Positions 52,423-63,392 are shown, counted from the stretch's first letter. The stretch is 64,000 nt of DNA from Jacaranda mimosifolia (GCA_018894105.1 CM032125.1:30179032-30243031), one strand, 5' to 3'. Numbers and translations: made by a program. Notes: generated by a model from the sequence alone, not told the origin.

Positions 52423-53896
52423 CAGTGCTGGCAAATGGGTGGGTTGGGTTGGGCTCAAAATGGGTTTATATTTATGAGTTGAAAATGGGTTGGATTGAAA
52501 ACGGATTTGGTCAAATTTGGGCGGGTCCAATACAAAAAAGAAAAAAATGTAAATCTTTTACTAAATACATTGTTATATTATTTTATTAAACTATAGTCTT
52601 TTTATCTTTATTTGACATATGTTAATTAATTATTATTAAATCCTTGTTAATCACATAAAACCAAATCAAATTATGTGAACATATAATTTACTTATTATTT
52701 TATAATATTTATATTTTTTCTTTTAATATAAAATAACAATCTTGCTCAATGAATAAAACATAATTATATAAAATATTTTAAATTTTTAGTACAAAATGTT
52801 TACATTGTACCCAACAAAATATATACTATACTGGTCATGTTTGTTTTTTGCTTTTTACTTTTTATATTTAGTCAATATTTGAAAAAGTACTATTTATTTT
52901 ATTTTTAACTTTTTCAATCTAGTTCATTATCGTTTATCACAATGATCAAATTCAAATTCAATTCGACATAAAAATATTACTATCATTTTAAAACAATTAT
53001 AATATGCATGTATCTTGAAAAATATGTCTTTTTAAGAATAAAAATATAAATCATTTAAATTTAAATTCTTATATCTACCTAAATTACTATTTTTAAATAA
53101 AATACTCAAAAAATATTGATATATAATTAATTTTTTAATTTTTGAAAATACTATAACAGAAAATAAAAATAAAGTCGGGGCCCTTTCTTCATGTGGAGGG
53201 AAAGAAAATGAAAGCAATCTGTCATCTCACATGTTACTACTACACAATAAATTTGTTTTGTTTACATATTAATATTTTGGTAGTTTGTAATAATTATAAA
53301 AAGAAAAAAGAAAAATAATTTTTTATTTATTTTCATATTGCAAAGTTGAAAAAAATCTGGGGGCTATAAAATTAACTGGCTAATTTTTTTTTATAAAAAA
53401 TTGGAGTTTATAAAACAAAAATGATATAATCAATTTTTAGATCATAATCTCAAATAAAGCATTACTTGATTAATTCATTCGAATTAAGTTAATAAATTAA
53501 TATTTTAAAATTAAATGAGGTGGAGAAACGGTAAATGATTAACCAGTGATATATAATTTATCTAATTTTTAATTCATTATTTTTTTTTTTCATTTTTAAA
53601 GTGTTATAGAAATAAAAATAAAGTGACATATGATCTTGAAAGAATGAGAAAATGAAAGAATAATTTTGAGGTTGAAATTTGGTTGAATTATTTAGAAACC
53701 ATATTCAACCAATTTTCAATCCATTTACATTCAAAACTAATTTCAACCCATTAAAATCCAACTCATATTCAACCCACTAAAACCCAATCCAATCCAATCT
53801 AATCCAAACTCAATTAAATTATTTTAAACCCAACTCAACCCAACCCAAAGTGAATTGGGTTGAAACCATGGATTGAGATCCAATTTGCCCCCTCAA
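52423..53896. mobile_element. hAT-like element inserted in unit 4
   Basis: The left end CAGTGCTGGCAAATGGG is followed by GGGTTGGGTTGGG. The right side is rich in CCCAACTCAACCCAACCC and ends near TTTGCCCCCTCAA. The matching place in unit 7 (about 60280) is empty: TCATCTGAGG runs straight into TTTTCCCTG. Here CATTGAGG precedes and ATATGAGG follows the element, a diverged 8-bp target duplication. The empty site in the paralogous unit confirms the limits. AT-rich interior without a transposase. Confidence 0.75.
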
Positions 53897-53925
53897 ATAT
53901 GAGGTTTTTCCTGTCTCCCCGAGCA

Positions 53926-54145
53926 GGCATAGAGCATTTGCATGAGTGCATAGTGAACAAACCGAAACATTTCTGCGAAGATCTACTCATCGACCAGTGG
54001 TCGAAGCCCTTGTTATCCAATTCATGCCTCCACAAACTTCTCACAGACGACAGAGTCTTGTGGTGCTTGTTTTCCAGATCCTCTTTGGGAAGAGAAAATG
54101 TGACTTCTACATTGCTACTAATCACTCTGATTTAGTTATAGTTTA
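53926..54145 (+). pseudogene. Receptor kinase last-exon fragment, unit 4
   Basis: Starts after an intact CGAGCAG acceptor and follows exon 4 (GAGCATTTGCATGAGTGC). It has the same internal deletion as the unit 1 and unit 7 fragments (CTTCTCACAGACGAC then GTGCTTGTTTTCCAG) and ends in 3' UTR. Frame lost. Confidence 0.75.
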
Positions 54146-54393
54146 GTATAAAAGGTAGCCCGTCATACCTCTTGTCATTAACACACATCAGATTTCGAGA
54201 TTAAATGGGGTAGCTTTGGATATATCTCTTGCAATTGCCTTTCATACACAAAGAGGAATATTTGGATGAACTCAAATAGTGTTCTTGTGAGGTTTGCTTG
54301 GGGATGGACGGTCAGTGTGCTAATTGAAAAAGCAGATGATGGCTTGTTCCTCAGCTTTTCAGCCTTCAAGAATTAACAGAATGAAGTGTTTTT

Positions 54394-54929
54394 TGTTGGG
54401 TGTAAATGTATAATTTGAGAGAGCATTGATAATTAGGAGGATAAGATTTATGTAATAATGCAATATTACATTATTTTTCCAAAGTCAAATATGTTGGGTG
54501 TAAATGTATGATTTGAGAGAGAGAGTGATAGATTGGATGAAAGAATTTGATATAACAAAGCAATATTACAATATTTCTTCAAAGTTTATGCTATAAAACT
54601 TTGGAACTATATTTTTGCTCTAGCTTTCTATACTAATATTTTCCTCTGAATACTAGCACATAAATCTCTCTTTTTTCTTTTACATCTACCTCTCTACAAT
54701 TGTTCTTAAAGTACATACTAGACACACATATATATAGATACTGCAATTTTTACACAATTCCATATGCTTCTCTTGCTAGAAGAATTCAAGATAAACTTTG
54801 CTACTTCAACCTTATCTTTTGGAGGCAAAAATAAACTTGACCACTTTATCTTAACCTCCTTTGACTTTCTTGAACCTTCATTTTTATTTATTTTTTTTTT
54901 TGGTGAGAATTATAAATTACTTTTCAACA
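54394..54929 (+). mobile_element. Solo LTR, unit 4/5 junction
   Basis: Starts TGTTGGG, ends CAACA, and is flanked by TTTTT on both sides (5-bp duplication within a T-run). The unit 1/2 junction (about 44100-44125) lacks it: a T-run passes directly to CCTTCATTGAATTTATC. Near its start a ~98-bp segment is repeated in tandem (TGTTGGGTGTAAATGTAT at 54394 and about 54492). The same LTR is found at 60772-61346. Confidence 0.75.
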
Positions 54930-54939
54930 TTTTTTTCCT

Positions 54940-55263
54940 TCATTGAATTTATCTTGCTCTCGTTATATCTACGAGAAGTCGACTGTCCTCAATTACCAGC
55001 TTACCCTAGTTGATAAAACAACTACCTCCACAATTTTTTCTCTTGAATGCTATCGTAATGATAAATAGCTCACCTGGCTGTGACCTCTTGAATTCTCAAG
55101 TTCTGATGCCCGGCTGTGCTAACGCAAGCTTTGGTGAAACTTGGAATAGAACAGCACTCACTGCCCGTCTTGTCGTGTCACTGTCTCGGCTTGACTGTGG
55201 TAGTGGAAGCTTTGGGGAAGTAGCGCTCATTGCCATGGAAAAACAAAGAGAAAAAAGTAGGAA
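54940..55263 (+). repeat. Type B upstream block, unit 5
   Basis: Precedes R5. From 55010 it forms one open frame of 118 codons that runs into R (to 55366). The same frame is open in unit 8 (61428-61781) but broken in unit 2. The translation has no domain I recognise, and near-identity of units 5 and 8 is explained by recent duplication, so a protein is possible but unproven. Confidence 0.5.
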
Positions 55264-55484
55264 GTCTGTCAGACAGCTGCAAGACCATCCCAACCAGCCT
55301 AAGCCGACTGAGAACGATCCTCTACTGCTCCAGCCAGCCCAGGACCCCGAACTGGGAAGCTATTAATCACGCTCTGGTCAGGCAGCCATGGTTCAACCAC
55401 CAGAATTGGTTTCCTGTCTCCTTAGAACTCAAGGATACAGAGGTACGAGCCTATAGAACAAATCCTGTTCAAGTAAGGTCGTGC
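55264..55484 (+). repeat. R element, copy 5 (type B)
   Basis: Full-length, with one change in the arm of stem-loop 2 (GAACAA) and private changes TCAGGCAG and CAACCACCAGAATTGG. Donor-like GTAAGG kept. Confidence 0.85.
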
Positions 55485-55699
55485 TCCATTATCTTGCTGT
55501 TCCTCTATTTTTATTGGTTCTTTCTTTGGTCTTTTGCCCATGTGGGATTTTGGTTTCGCCTATGTAAACTTGCTTGTTGTCTTTTTTGGGGCCATGGGAT
55601 TTACTTGAACCACCAGCAGCAAGAAACATATTAAACTTTGACAATAATCACCTTTTTGTTTCTTTGTTTTGACGATTAAATTAAACGAGACATTTACAT

Positions 55700-55815
55700 T
55701 TGAGAGGTTGTCTGAAGAAATTTCTTCTGGTGGAGCTAACTCCACATCAATCAAGATTTAAGCTCTGATGACTCCCCCAACAGACGATCTGGCCCTGAAT
55801 ATATACACGTTCTTC
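55700..55815 (-). pseudogene. DUF1442 3' stub, unit 5
   Basis: Resembles the DUF1442 3' UTR and last codons, as in units 1 and 8. The rest of the gene is missing. It shares its break with unit 8, so the deletion happened before those two units separated. Confidence 0.6.
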
Positions 55816-55940
55816 TACAAATTTGCACGAAAATTTCTCTTATTCAAACAAATTGGGATTCCATGTTTCTGCTTATCTCCACATAATAAAGTCTCTGTCT
55901 AAACTTTCATCTTAGATTTTTCCACCGTCTCTTCGAGCAG

Positions 55941-56202
55941 GCAGAGGGTGTTTACATTAGTGCAAAGTGAACAAACCAAAACATTTCTGCGAAGAATTTA
56001 CTCATCAACCGATTGGGGGTACTTGTTTTCCAGATCCTTATGGTGCGTCATGCAGCCTTGATTTTATAGATGAAAATCTCCGAGGAGGAAGTTGTACGAA
56101 CCTGAAGCTTCGACGCTAGCAAAATTTTCTGTCTTGTGCACCCATGAATCTCCAGAGGAGAGACCATCCATGGAAACAATTGTACAGCAACTCATTAACT
56201 AA
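55941..56202 (+). pseudogene. Receptor kinase last-exon fragment, unit 5
   Basis: Starts after a CGAGCAG acceptor, follows exon 4 briefly, jumps to GTACTTGTTTTCCAGATCC, then to GCGTCATGCAGCCTTGATTTT. It continues to the native stop codon with small indels. Frame lost. 3' UTR sequence follows. Confidence 0.75.
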
Positions 56203-56817
56203 ATTAACTTCCGATGATCATGATTTTCTTTCTCTGGCCGATGTTGTCCCATGAGTAATTCAGAATGCATTGGTTGTAGTAAAGTAGATTGCTACTAACC
56301 ACTCTGATTTAGTTGTAGTTTAGTGTCTTTTGTAGAAGTGTTACTGAGGAGTGGTTTTCTCCTTCATCCTCTAACTTGTATCTGATGAAAATTCGTCATG
56401 TAAGGAGGCAGCTTCCCTCCATTAATTGATGGATTCTTTCACTTTGCTCGCGTGATTCTGCTGCTGTTATTGGACATTCTAACCAGAAACATGTCAAGAT
56501 TAAATGAAGTAGATCTGAATATATCCCTTGCAATTGAACTACAAACACAAAACGGAATATTTGAATAAACTCAAATGATGCTCTTGTGAGGTTTTCTTGG
56601 GGATGAACAGTTCACATAATTGTAAAAGAAGAGTGATAAATGAAAGAGCAGATGATGCCTTGTTTCTCACTATTGAATGAAGTATTTCCTTTCATAGAAT
56701 TCCTTGCTCCCATAAAAGTAGAAAGATTTCAGCAATGGGCAAAAAAAATTGAATAGCTGTCTCTTTCTCCCATTAAAGTAGAAAGATTTCAGCAATGGGC
56801 GAAAAAATATTGGAGTA
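56203..56817. other. 3' UTR-like spacer, unit 5/6
   Basis: Duplicated 3' UTR of the kinase gene, then a short tandem word (CCCAT(A)AAAGTAGAAAGATTTCAGCAATGGGC, at about 56712 and 56770) just before R6. The same doublet precedes R9. Confidence 0.5.
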
Positions 56818-57040
56818 GTCTGTCAGACAGCTGCAAGACCATCCCAACTGGCCTAGGCCAACTGAGAACGATCCTCTACTGCTCCAAACCAGCCCAGGAC
56901 CCCTGAACTGAGGAGTTGTTAATCACGCTCTGGTCAAGCAGCCATGGTTCATCTACCAGACTTGGTTTCCTGTCTCCTTAGAACTCAAGGATACAGAGGT
57001 ACGAGCCTATAGAACAGATCCTGTTCAAGTAAGGTCGTGC
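56818..57040 (+). repeat. R element, copy 6 (type C)
   Basis: Full-length with both stem-loops and the donor-like site. It lies about 300 bp downstream of the 3' end of the intact DUF1442 gene, which is transcribed towards it. Confidence 0.85.
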
Positions 57041-57346
57041 CCTACTGGTCTGCTGTTCCTCTTTTTCTACAGCTTATTTCTTTACTATTTTTATGATGTG
57101 GGATATTGGTTTCGCCAATATTAACTTGCTTGTGTCTTTCTTGGGGGCCCTGGGATTTACTTAAATGTGCGGCAAGAAACAGTTTAAACTTGATAATAAT
57201 CAGTTCTTCTTTTCTTTGTTTTGAGGATCAAATTAAACGCCAAAAAGGGACTTGTATATTGCTAATCAAAGTAAGCTATTTACATTTTGATATATAGACC
57301 TGAGAAATCTCTTCTGGTGGATCTAACTGTAAACCAATCAAGATTT

Positions 57347-58064
57347 TCAAGCTCTGATAATCCTCCCAACAGAAGGTCTCACCCTGAACACATGCTCTTC
57401 TCCAGTGTATTTATCCACCTTAACAATCCAGTTACTCTTCTTCTTCCTATCCGCCGCAATTCTCGTCAGCAGCAATCCTTCTCCAATCGGCAGCAACTGC
57501 GTCCGCAGAGGGCTGTTCCTCCACGACTCTCTGCAAAACGCATTATACCCTGGCTCGATTTTGTTCTGACGCCCTACTTTCTCCCGAAGGGCACGTATAA
57601 TTTTTTCATGGTTTTCAAGATTGCAATCCATGGCGACGAAATCTGATTCTTTATAGTTATTCAGCAATAGGTCCTCGGCATCTCCCACGACAAATTCGAC
57701 GTGGGTGGCGTTTGGGCCTAGCGTTCTTTTGGACGAATTTAAGTCCTCCAGGCCTTGAAGAATGCAGATGATTAGGCACCCGGTTTGGGCCTCCACCAGG
57801 GCTAGGGTGGTGGAATCGGCGGCGCCGCTGCAAGCAACCGCCATGAACTGGACATTGTTCCCGGCTGCCAGGGTTGAAATGAACTCGGCTCCGTTTGGCT
57901 CTTTAGCACTCTTTCCCTGCAGGAGAAAATCAAATTGGAGTAAATAAAAACATCCAAAATGATTGGAGTTTTTTTTCCAAGAACGAGAAGGGGTTTTTCA
58001 TGCTTACCATTTTCATGGTTCTGAGATAAGCATTGGTGGCTTTTTCAGCAGACCAGCAAGCCAT
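57347..58064 (-). CDS. DUF1442 family protein, intact copy
   Basis: Two exons (58008-58064 and 57347-57916), GT-AG, phase 0, encode 208 aa, close to the usual 210-230 aa of this plant family. The start MACWSAEKATNAYLRTMKM and the motifs EFISTLAAGNN, HVEFVVGDAEDLLL, MDCNLENHEK, GYNAFCRESWR, LLPIGEGLLLTRI and SNWIVKVDKYTGEEHVFRV identify it. The fold is related to SAM-dependent methyltransferases, but no reaction is known to me. No signal peptide or membrane segment. A TATA box lies ~90 bp upstream (58151-58159, minus strand). It sits inside the tandem array, and is the only full copy visible. Confidence 0.92.
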
Positions 58065-58147
58065 TTCTTAATTTTCTCGAAGCTTTAGATAGGTTCTAGA
58101 TTGTTTTTACGTTGTCTTGTAAAGGTAATCACCTACCCTCTTGGAAG

Positions 58148-58162
58148 TCGATATATATAGAA
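58148..58162 (-). promoter_or_regulatory. TATA box of the intact DUF1442 gene
   Basis: CTATATATATCG on the minus strand, 87-96 bp upstream of the start codon. The same word is kept at the matching place in copy 1 (48335-48343). Confidence 0.55.
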
Positions 58163-58460
58163 CCAGGCATCGGGGCCAGCTGTTGGCATGTGGGACTCCG
58201 TCTATCCCAACTGGCCATGCTACAATGATCAATAAAATAAGCCAACGTCTCCAAAATGACAATATATACCAAGTAAAATGGAGGTTTTTAGTAGATCTAT
58301 GTAATGATGCTTGGTTTAAATCATGGCGTAAGAATACCTAAAATGGTCAGAGGATTGAGGATTTTGGAATAATTTATAAGCCCTTATCTCTCTATCACCA
58401 TTCGAAGGAGATTACTCCGCTACAAGCGGTTGGCTAATGCCTGTCAACAGATTTAGTCAT

Positions 58461-58583
58461 CTCCATGGGAAGTTCTACAAACCTGAAGCTTCGATGCTTG
58501 CAAAAGTTGCTGTCTTGTGTACCCATGAATCTCCAGAGGAGAGCCCATCCATGAAAACAATTGTACAGCAACTCAGTAACTAA
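58461..58583 (+). pseudogene. Receptor kinase 3' terminal fragment, unit 6
   Basis: Only the last ~40 codons of exon 4 remain (from GGGAAGTTCTAC, through CCATGAATCTCCAGAGGAGAG, to the stop), followed by duplicated 3' UTR. The left breakpoint lies in spacer sequence shared with unit 3, so this is a deletion derivative of a unit-3-like copy. Confidence 0.8.
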
Positions 58584-59261
58584 GTTAACTTCCAACGATC
58601 ATGATTTTCTTCTCCTGGCCAATGTTGTCCCACGAGCAATTCAGATGTAGTTAAGGTAGATTGCCACTAACCCACCTGACTTTGTTACACTCTAGGTTAG
58701 TATCTTTGTGGAACGATTGCCTAGGAATGGTTGTTATTTAGGAGGGGTTGTGTTTACAGTTTAATGAAAATTTGTTATGTAAGGAGGCGGATTTCCTCCA
58801 TTAAATTGAAGGACTACTTCACTTTGCTCGGATGCTTCGGCTGCTGATATTTAGACATTCTCACCAAAATATATTTGATTTTTATTTATGATGTGAAATA
58901 TATTAATTGAAATAGAAGATTTGAACTGTCTGGTATTGGACTAATTGCTGTATATGGAGGTGTGAGGGTCACCTCTCTTTAATTCTTTTTATTACATGAT
59001 GTTTATGGCAGCAGGTATTAGTGAAAAACACGTGGGATGGATAAGCAAACTCCTTCTAAGGGTTTTATTATTAAAATTGTATTGACACTTGGTGTTTGTC
59101 AAGAAAAATAAAGCAGTGGTAAACATCAATAAAAAATTTGTGTTTTGGGGGTGATCAAGTATTGAGGGCTAACCGGTTGTGCTGGTGGCAGCAACGGCGG
59201 CGATGGCAGCGGTGGGGGCGATGGGTGGTGTTCCGTCATTGTTTTGAATTGGAGCAAGAGG

Positions 59262-59575
59262 GTATTTAATTAAGTTTATTTAAAAGATTTTATGAGTTCT
59301 TACATATTAAAGAATTTATTTTTGAAATAAGGTATCAAAATGTTCGAATAAAATAAGATTTTAAAACTTATAAGATATTTGTAGTAATAATTTTGTAACT
59401 GAAATGGTTAAAATTAAAGGAATTTGTTAAGAACTTGAAAATAATTTTAAAATCTCCTTACTTTTTTAAAGAAATTTATAAAATTCTAAAATAATAAGAT
59501 TTATCTAAAAAAAATTATAGAAAGACATCTTATAAGCTTTTAAAAATATTATAAGTTGTAACTTTGACCAAACAC
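59262..59575. mobile_element. MITE with GTGTTTGG ends, unit 6
   Basis: Counterpart of 51357-51655, with the same neighbours on the right. The left neighbours match 50060-50110 of unit 3, so the Mutator-like element and the first MITE of unit 3 are missing here. Confidence 0.6.
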
Positions 59576-59747
59576 TATCTAAAAAATTTCAAATAAGAAA
59601 TTTGTGATGAAAACATTAGTGATAGGATGTTTTGAAATTTATAAAAAATATTTTAGTGACGAAAATGTTAACGTAATTTAGAAAGAAAAAAAAGGAAAGA
59701 ATGCAGCACTGAATTTGTTGATAGTCAAGCCTATGAGCAAAAAAATT

Positions 59748-59956
59748 TCTGCAAGACCATCCCAGCCAGCCTAGGCTGTCTGAGAACGATCCTCCACTGC
59801 TTCAACCAGCTCAGGAACCTGAACTGACGGGCTGTTAATCACGCTCTGGTCAAGCAGACCTGATTCATCCACCAGACTTGGTTTCCTATCTCCTTAGAAC
59901 TCAAGGATTCAGAGGTACGAGCCTATAGAACAGATCCTGTTCAAGTAAGGTCGTGC
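59748..59956 (+). repeat. R element, copy 7 (type A)
   Basis: Lacks the first ~13 bp (GTCTGTCAGACAG) but is otherwise full-length, with the exact stem-loop 2 and the donor-like site. A TGA interrupts the long frame, as in copies 3 and 4. Confidence 0.85.
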
Positions 59957-60304
59957 TCCATCTGGCCGCTTTTGCTCTATTTTTACAGGTTATTTCTTTG
60001 GCATTTTGTCAATGTGGGATATTGGTTTCACCTATATAAACTTGCTTGTTGTCTTTCTTGGGGCCATGGGATTTAATTGAACCACCAGCAGCAAGAAACA
60101 GACTAAACTTTGACAATAATCACTATTCTGTTTCTTTGTTTTAAGGATCAAATTGAACACCAAAAGGGGACTCTGTATATTGCTGATTAAAGTAAGGGAT
60201 TTTCCTTATTCAAACAAATTGAGATTCTATGTTTCTGCTTATCTCTGCATAATGAAGTCTTTGTCTACACTTTCATCTGAGGTTTTCCCTGTCTCCTCGA
60301 GCAG

Positions 60305-60520
60305 GCATACAGCATTTGCATGAGTGCATAGTGAACAAACCGAAACATTTCTGTGAAGATCTACTCATCGACCAGTCGTCGAAGCCCTTGTTATCCAATT
60401 CATGCCTCCAAAAACTTCTCACAGACGACATAGTCTTGGGGTGCTTGTTTTCCAGATCCTCTTTGGGAAGAGAAAATGTGACTTTTACATTGCCACTAAC
60501 CACTCTGATTTAGTTATAGT
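60305..60520 (+). pseudogene. Receptor kinase last-exon fragment, unit 7
   Basis: Same structure and same internal deletion as in unit 4, with an intact CGAGCAG acceptor. It represents the uninterrupted arrangement of the site hit by a hAT-like element in unit 4. Confidence 0.75.
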
Positions 60521-60771
60521 TTAGTATAAAAGGTAGCCCGTCATACCTCTTGTCATTAACACCCATCAGATTTCGAGATCAAATGGGGTAGCTTTGGATC
60601 TATCTCTTCCAATTGCTTTTCAAACACAAAGAGGAATGTTTGGATGATCTCAAATAGTGTTCTTGTGAGTTTTGCTTGGGGATGGACGGTCAGTGTGCTA
60701 ATTGAAAAAGCAGATGATGGCTTGTTCCTAAACTTTTCAGCCTTCAAGAATTAACAGAATGAAGTGTTTTT

Positions 60772-61096
60772 TGTTGGGTGTAAATTTATGATTTGAGAGA
60801 GCATTGATAATTAGGAGGATAATATTTATGTAATAATGCAATATTACACTATTTTTCCAAAGTCAAATATGTTGGGTGTAAATGTATGATTTGAGAGAGA
60901 GTGATAAAGTGGAGAAAAGAATTTGATATAACAATACAATATTACAATATTTCTCCAAAGTTCATGCAACAAAACTTTGTAACTATATTTTTGCTCTAGC
61001 TTTCTATACTAATATTTTCCTCTTAATACTAGTACATACATCTCTCTTTTTTCTTTTACATCTACCTCTCTACAATTGTTCTTACAAGTACATACT

Positions 61097-61127
<31 letters not shown>

Positions 61128-61346
61128 GACACCACAATTTCTACACAATTCCATATGCTTTTCTTGGTAGAAGAAGAAGCAAAATTGAATTTTGCTTCTT
61201 GGTAGAAGAATTCAAGATAAACTTTACTACTTGAACCTTATCTTTTGGAAGCAAAAACAAACTTGACCACTTCATCTTAACCTCCTTTGACTTTCTTGAA
61301 CCTCCATTTTTTTTTTTTGGTGAGAATTACAAATTACTTTTCAACA
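60772..61346 (+). mobile_element. Solo LTR, unit 7/8 junction
   Basis: Copy of the LTR at 54394-54929 in the same relative place (TGTTGGG ... CAACA, T-run flanks, ~98-bp inner tandem repeat). It also has a (CA)n/(TA)n stretch at about 61099-61124 and a short local duplication around AATTTTGCTTCTTGGTAGAAG. Shared by descent through unit duplication. Confidence 0.75.
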
Positions 61347-61349
61347 TTT

Positions 61350-61678
61350 TTTTCCATCGCTGAATTTATCTTTGCTCTCGTTATATCTACGAGAAGCTGA
61401 CTGTCCTCGATTACCAGCTTACCCTAGTTGATAAAACAACTACCTCCACAATTTTTTCTCTTGAACGCTATCGTAATGATAAATAGCTCGCCTAGCTGTG
61501 ACCTCTTGAATTCTCAAGTTCTGATGCCCAGCTGTGCTAACGCAAGCTTTGGTGAAACTTGGAATAGGACAGCACTCACTGCCCGTCTTGTCGTGTCACT
61601 GTCTCGGCTTGACTGTGGTAGTGGAAGCTTTGGGGAAGTAGCGCTCATTGGCATGGAAAAACAAAGAGAAAAAAGAAA
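61350..61678 (+). repeat. Type B upstream block, unit 8
   Basis: Matches 54940-55263. It carries the 117-codon open frame 61428-61781 that continues into R8. Confidence 0.5.
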
Positions 61679-61899
61679 GCCTGTCAGACAGCTGCAAGAC
61701 CATCCCAACCAGCCTAAGCCGACTGAGAACGATCCTCTACTGCTCCAGCCAGCCCAGGACCCTGAACTAGGAAGCTATTAATCACGCTCTGGTCAAGCAG
61801 CCATGGTTCATCCACCAGACTTGGTTTCCTGTCTCCTTAGAACTCAAGGATACAGAGGTACGAGCCTATAGAACAGATCCTGTTCAAGTAAGGTCGTGC
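61679..61899 (+). repeat. R element, copy 8 (type B)
   Basis: Full-length, both stem-loops exact, donor-like site kept. Confidence 0.85.
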
Positions 61900-62114
61900 A
61901 CCATTGTCTTGCTGTTCCTCTATTTTTATTGGTTCTTTCTTTGGTCTTTTGCCCATGTGGGATTTTGGTTTCGCCTATGTAAACTTGCTTGTTGTCTTTT
62001 TTGGGGCCATGGGATTTACTTGAACCACCAGCAGCAAGAAACATATTAAACTTTGACAATAATCACCTTTTTGTTTCTTTGTTTTGACGATTAAATTAAA
62101 CGAGACATTTACAT

Positions 62115-62230
62115 TTGAGAGGTTGTCTGAAGAAATTTCTTCTGGTGGAGCTAACTCTACATCAATCAAGATTTAAGCTCTGATGACTCCCCCAACAGAC
62201 GATCTGACCCTGAATATATACACGTTCTTC
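62115..62230 (-). pseudogene. DUF1442 3' stub, unit 8
   Basis: Same truncated 3' remnant as in unit 5, with few differences. Confidence 0.6.
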
Positions 62231-62353
62231 TACAAATTTGCACGAAAATTTCTCTTATTCAAACAAATTGGGATTCCATGTTTCTGCTTATCTCCACATA
62301 ATAAAGTCTCTGTCTAAACTTTCATCTTAGGTTTTTCCGCTCTCTTCTAGCAG

Positions 62354-62612
62354 GCAGAGGGTGTTTACATTAGTGCAAAGTGAACAAACCAAAACATTTC
62401 TGCGAAGAATTTACTCATCAACCGATTGGGGGTGCTTGTTTTCCAGATCCTTATAGTGCGTCATGCAGCCTTGATTTTATAGATGAAAATCTCCGAGGAG
62501 GAAGTTGTACGAACCTGAAGCTTCGATGCTAGCAAAATCTGTCTTGTGCACCCACGAATCTCCAGAGGAGAGACCATCCATGGAAACAATTGTACAGCAA
62601 CTCATTAACTAA
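62354..62612 (+). pseudogene. Receptor kinase last-exon fragment, unit 8
   Basis: Same jumps as the unit 5 fragment. The acceptor reads TCTAGCAG|G. It ends at the native stop codon, followed by duplicated 3' UTR to about 62890. Confidence 0.75.
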
Positions 62613-63171
62613 ATTAACTTCCGATGATCATGATTTTCTGTCTCTGGCCGACGTTGTCCCATGAGCAATTCAGAATGCATTGGTTGTAGTAAGGTAGATT
62701 GCTACTAACCACTCTGATTTAGTTGTAGTTTAGTGTCTTTTGTAGAAGTGTTATTGAGGAGTGGTTTTCTCCTTCATCCTCTAACTTGTATCTGATGAAA
62801 ATTCGTCATGTAAGGAGGCAGCTTCCCTCCATTAATTGATGGATTCTTTCACTTTGCTCGCATGATTCTGCTGCTGTTATTGGACATTCTAACCAGAAAC
62901 ATGTCAAGATTAAATGAAGTAGCTCTGGATATATCCCTTGCAATTGAACTACAAACGCAAAACGGAATGTTTGAATAAACTTAAATGATGTTCTTGTGAG
63001 GTTTTCTTGGGGATGAACTGTGCACATAATTGAAAAAGAAGCTAAATGAAAGAGCAGATGATGGCTTGTTTCTCACAATATTCAGCAATGGGCAAAAAAA
63101 AATTGAATAGCTGTCTTTTTCTCCCATTAAAGTAGAAAGAATTCAGCAATGGGCGAAAAAAAGTATGAGTA

Positions 63172-63392
63172 GTCTGTCAGACAGCTGCATGACCATCCCA
63201 ACCGGCCTAGGCCAACTGAGAACGATCCTCTACTGCTCCAACCAGCCCAGGACCCTGAACTGAGGAGCTGTTAATCACGCTCTGGCCAAGCAGCCATGGT
63301 TCATCCACCAGACTTGGCTTCCTGTCTCCTTAGAACTCAAGGATACAGAGGTACGAGCCTATAGAACAGATCCTGTTCAAGTAAGGTCGTGC
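63172..63392 (+). repeat. R element, copy 9 (type C)
   Basis: Full-length, both stem-loops and the donor-like site kept. Confidence 0.85.

Noticed and set aside
55180..55240. GSGSFGEV in the type B frame, like a kinase glycine loop
   Set aside because: No other kinase motif follows in frame, and the unit 2 copy has lost the pattern; most likely chance.
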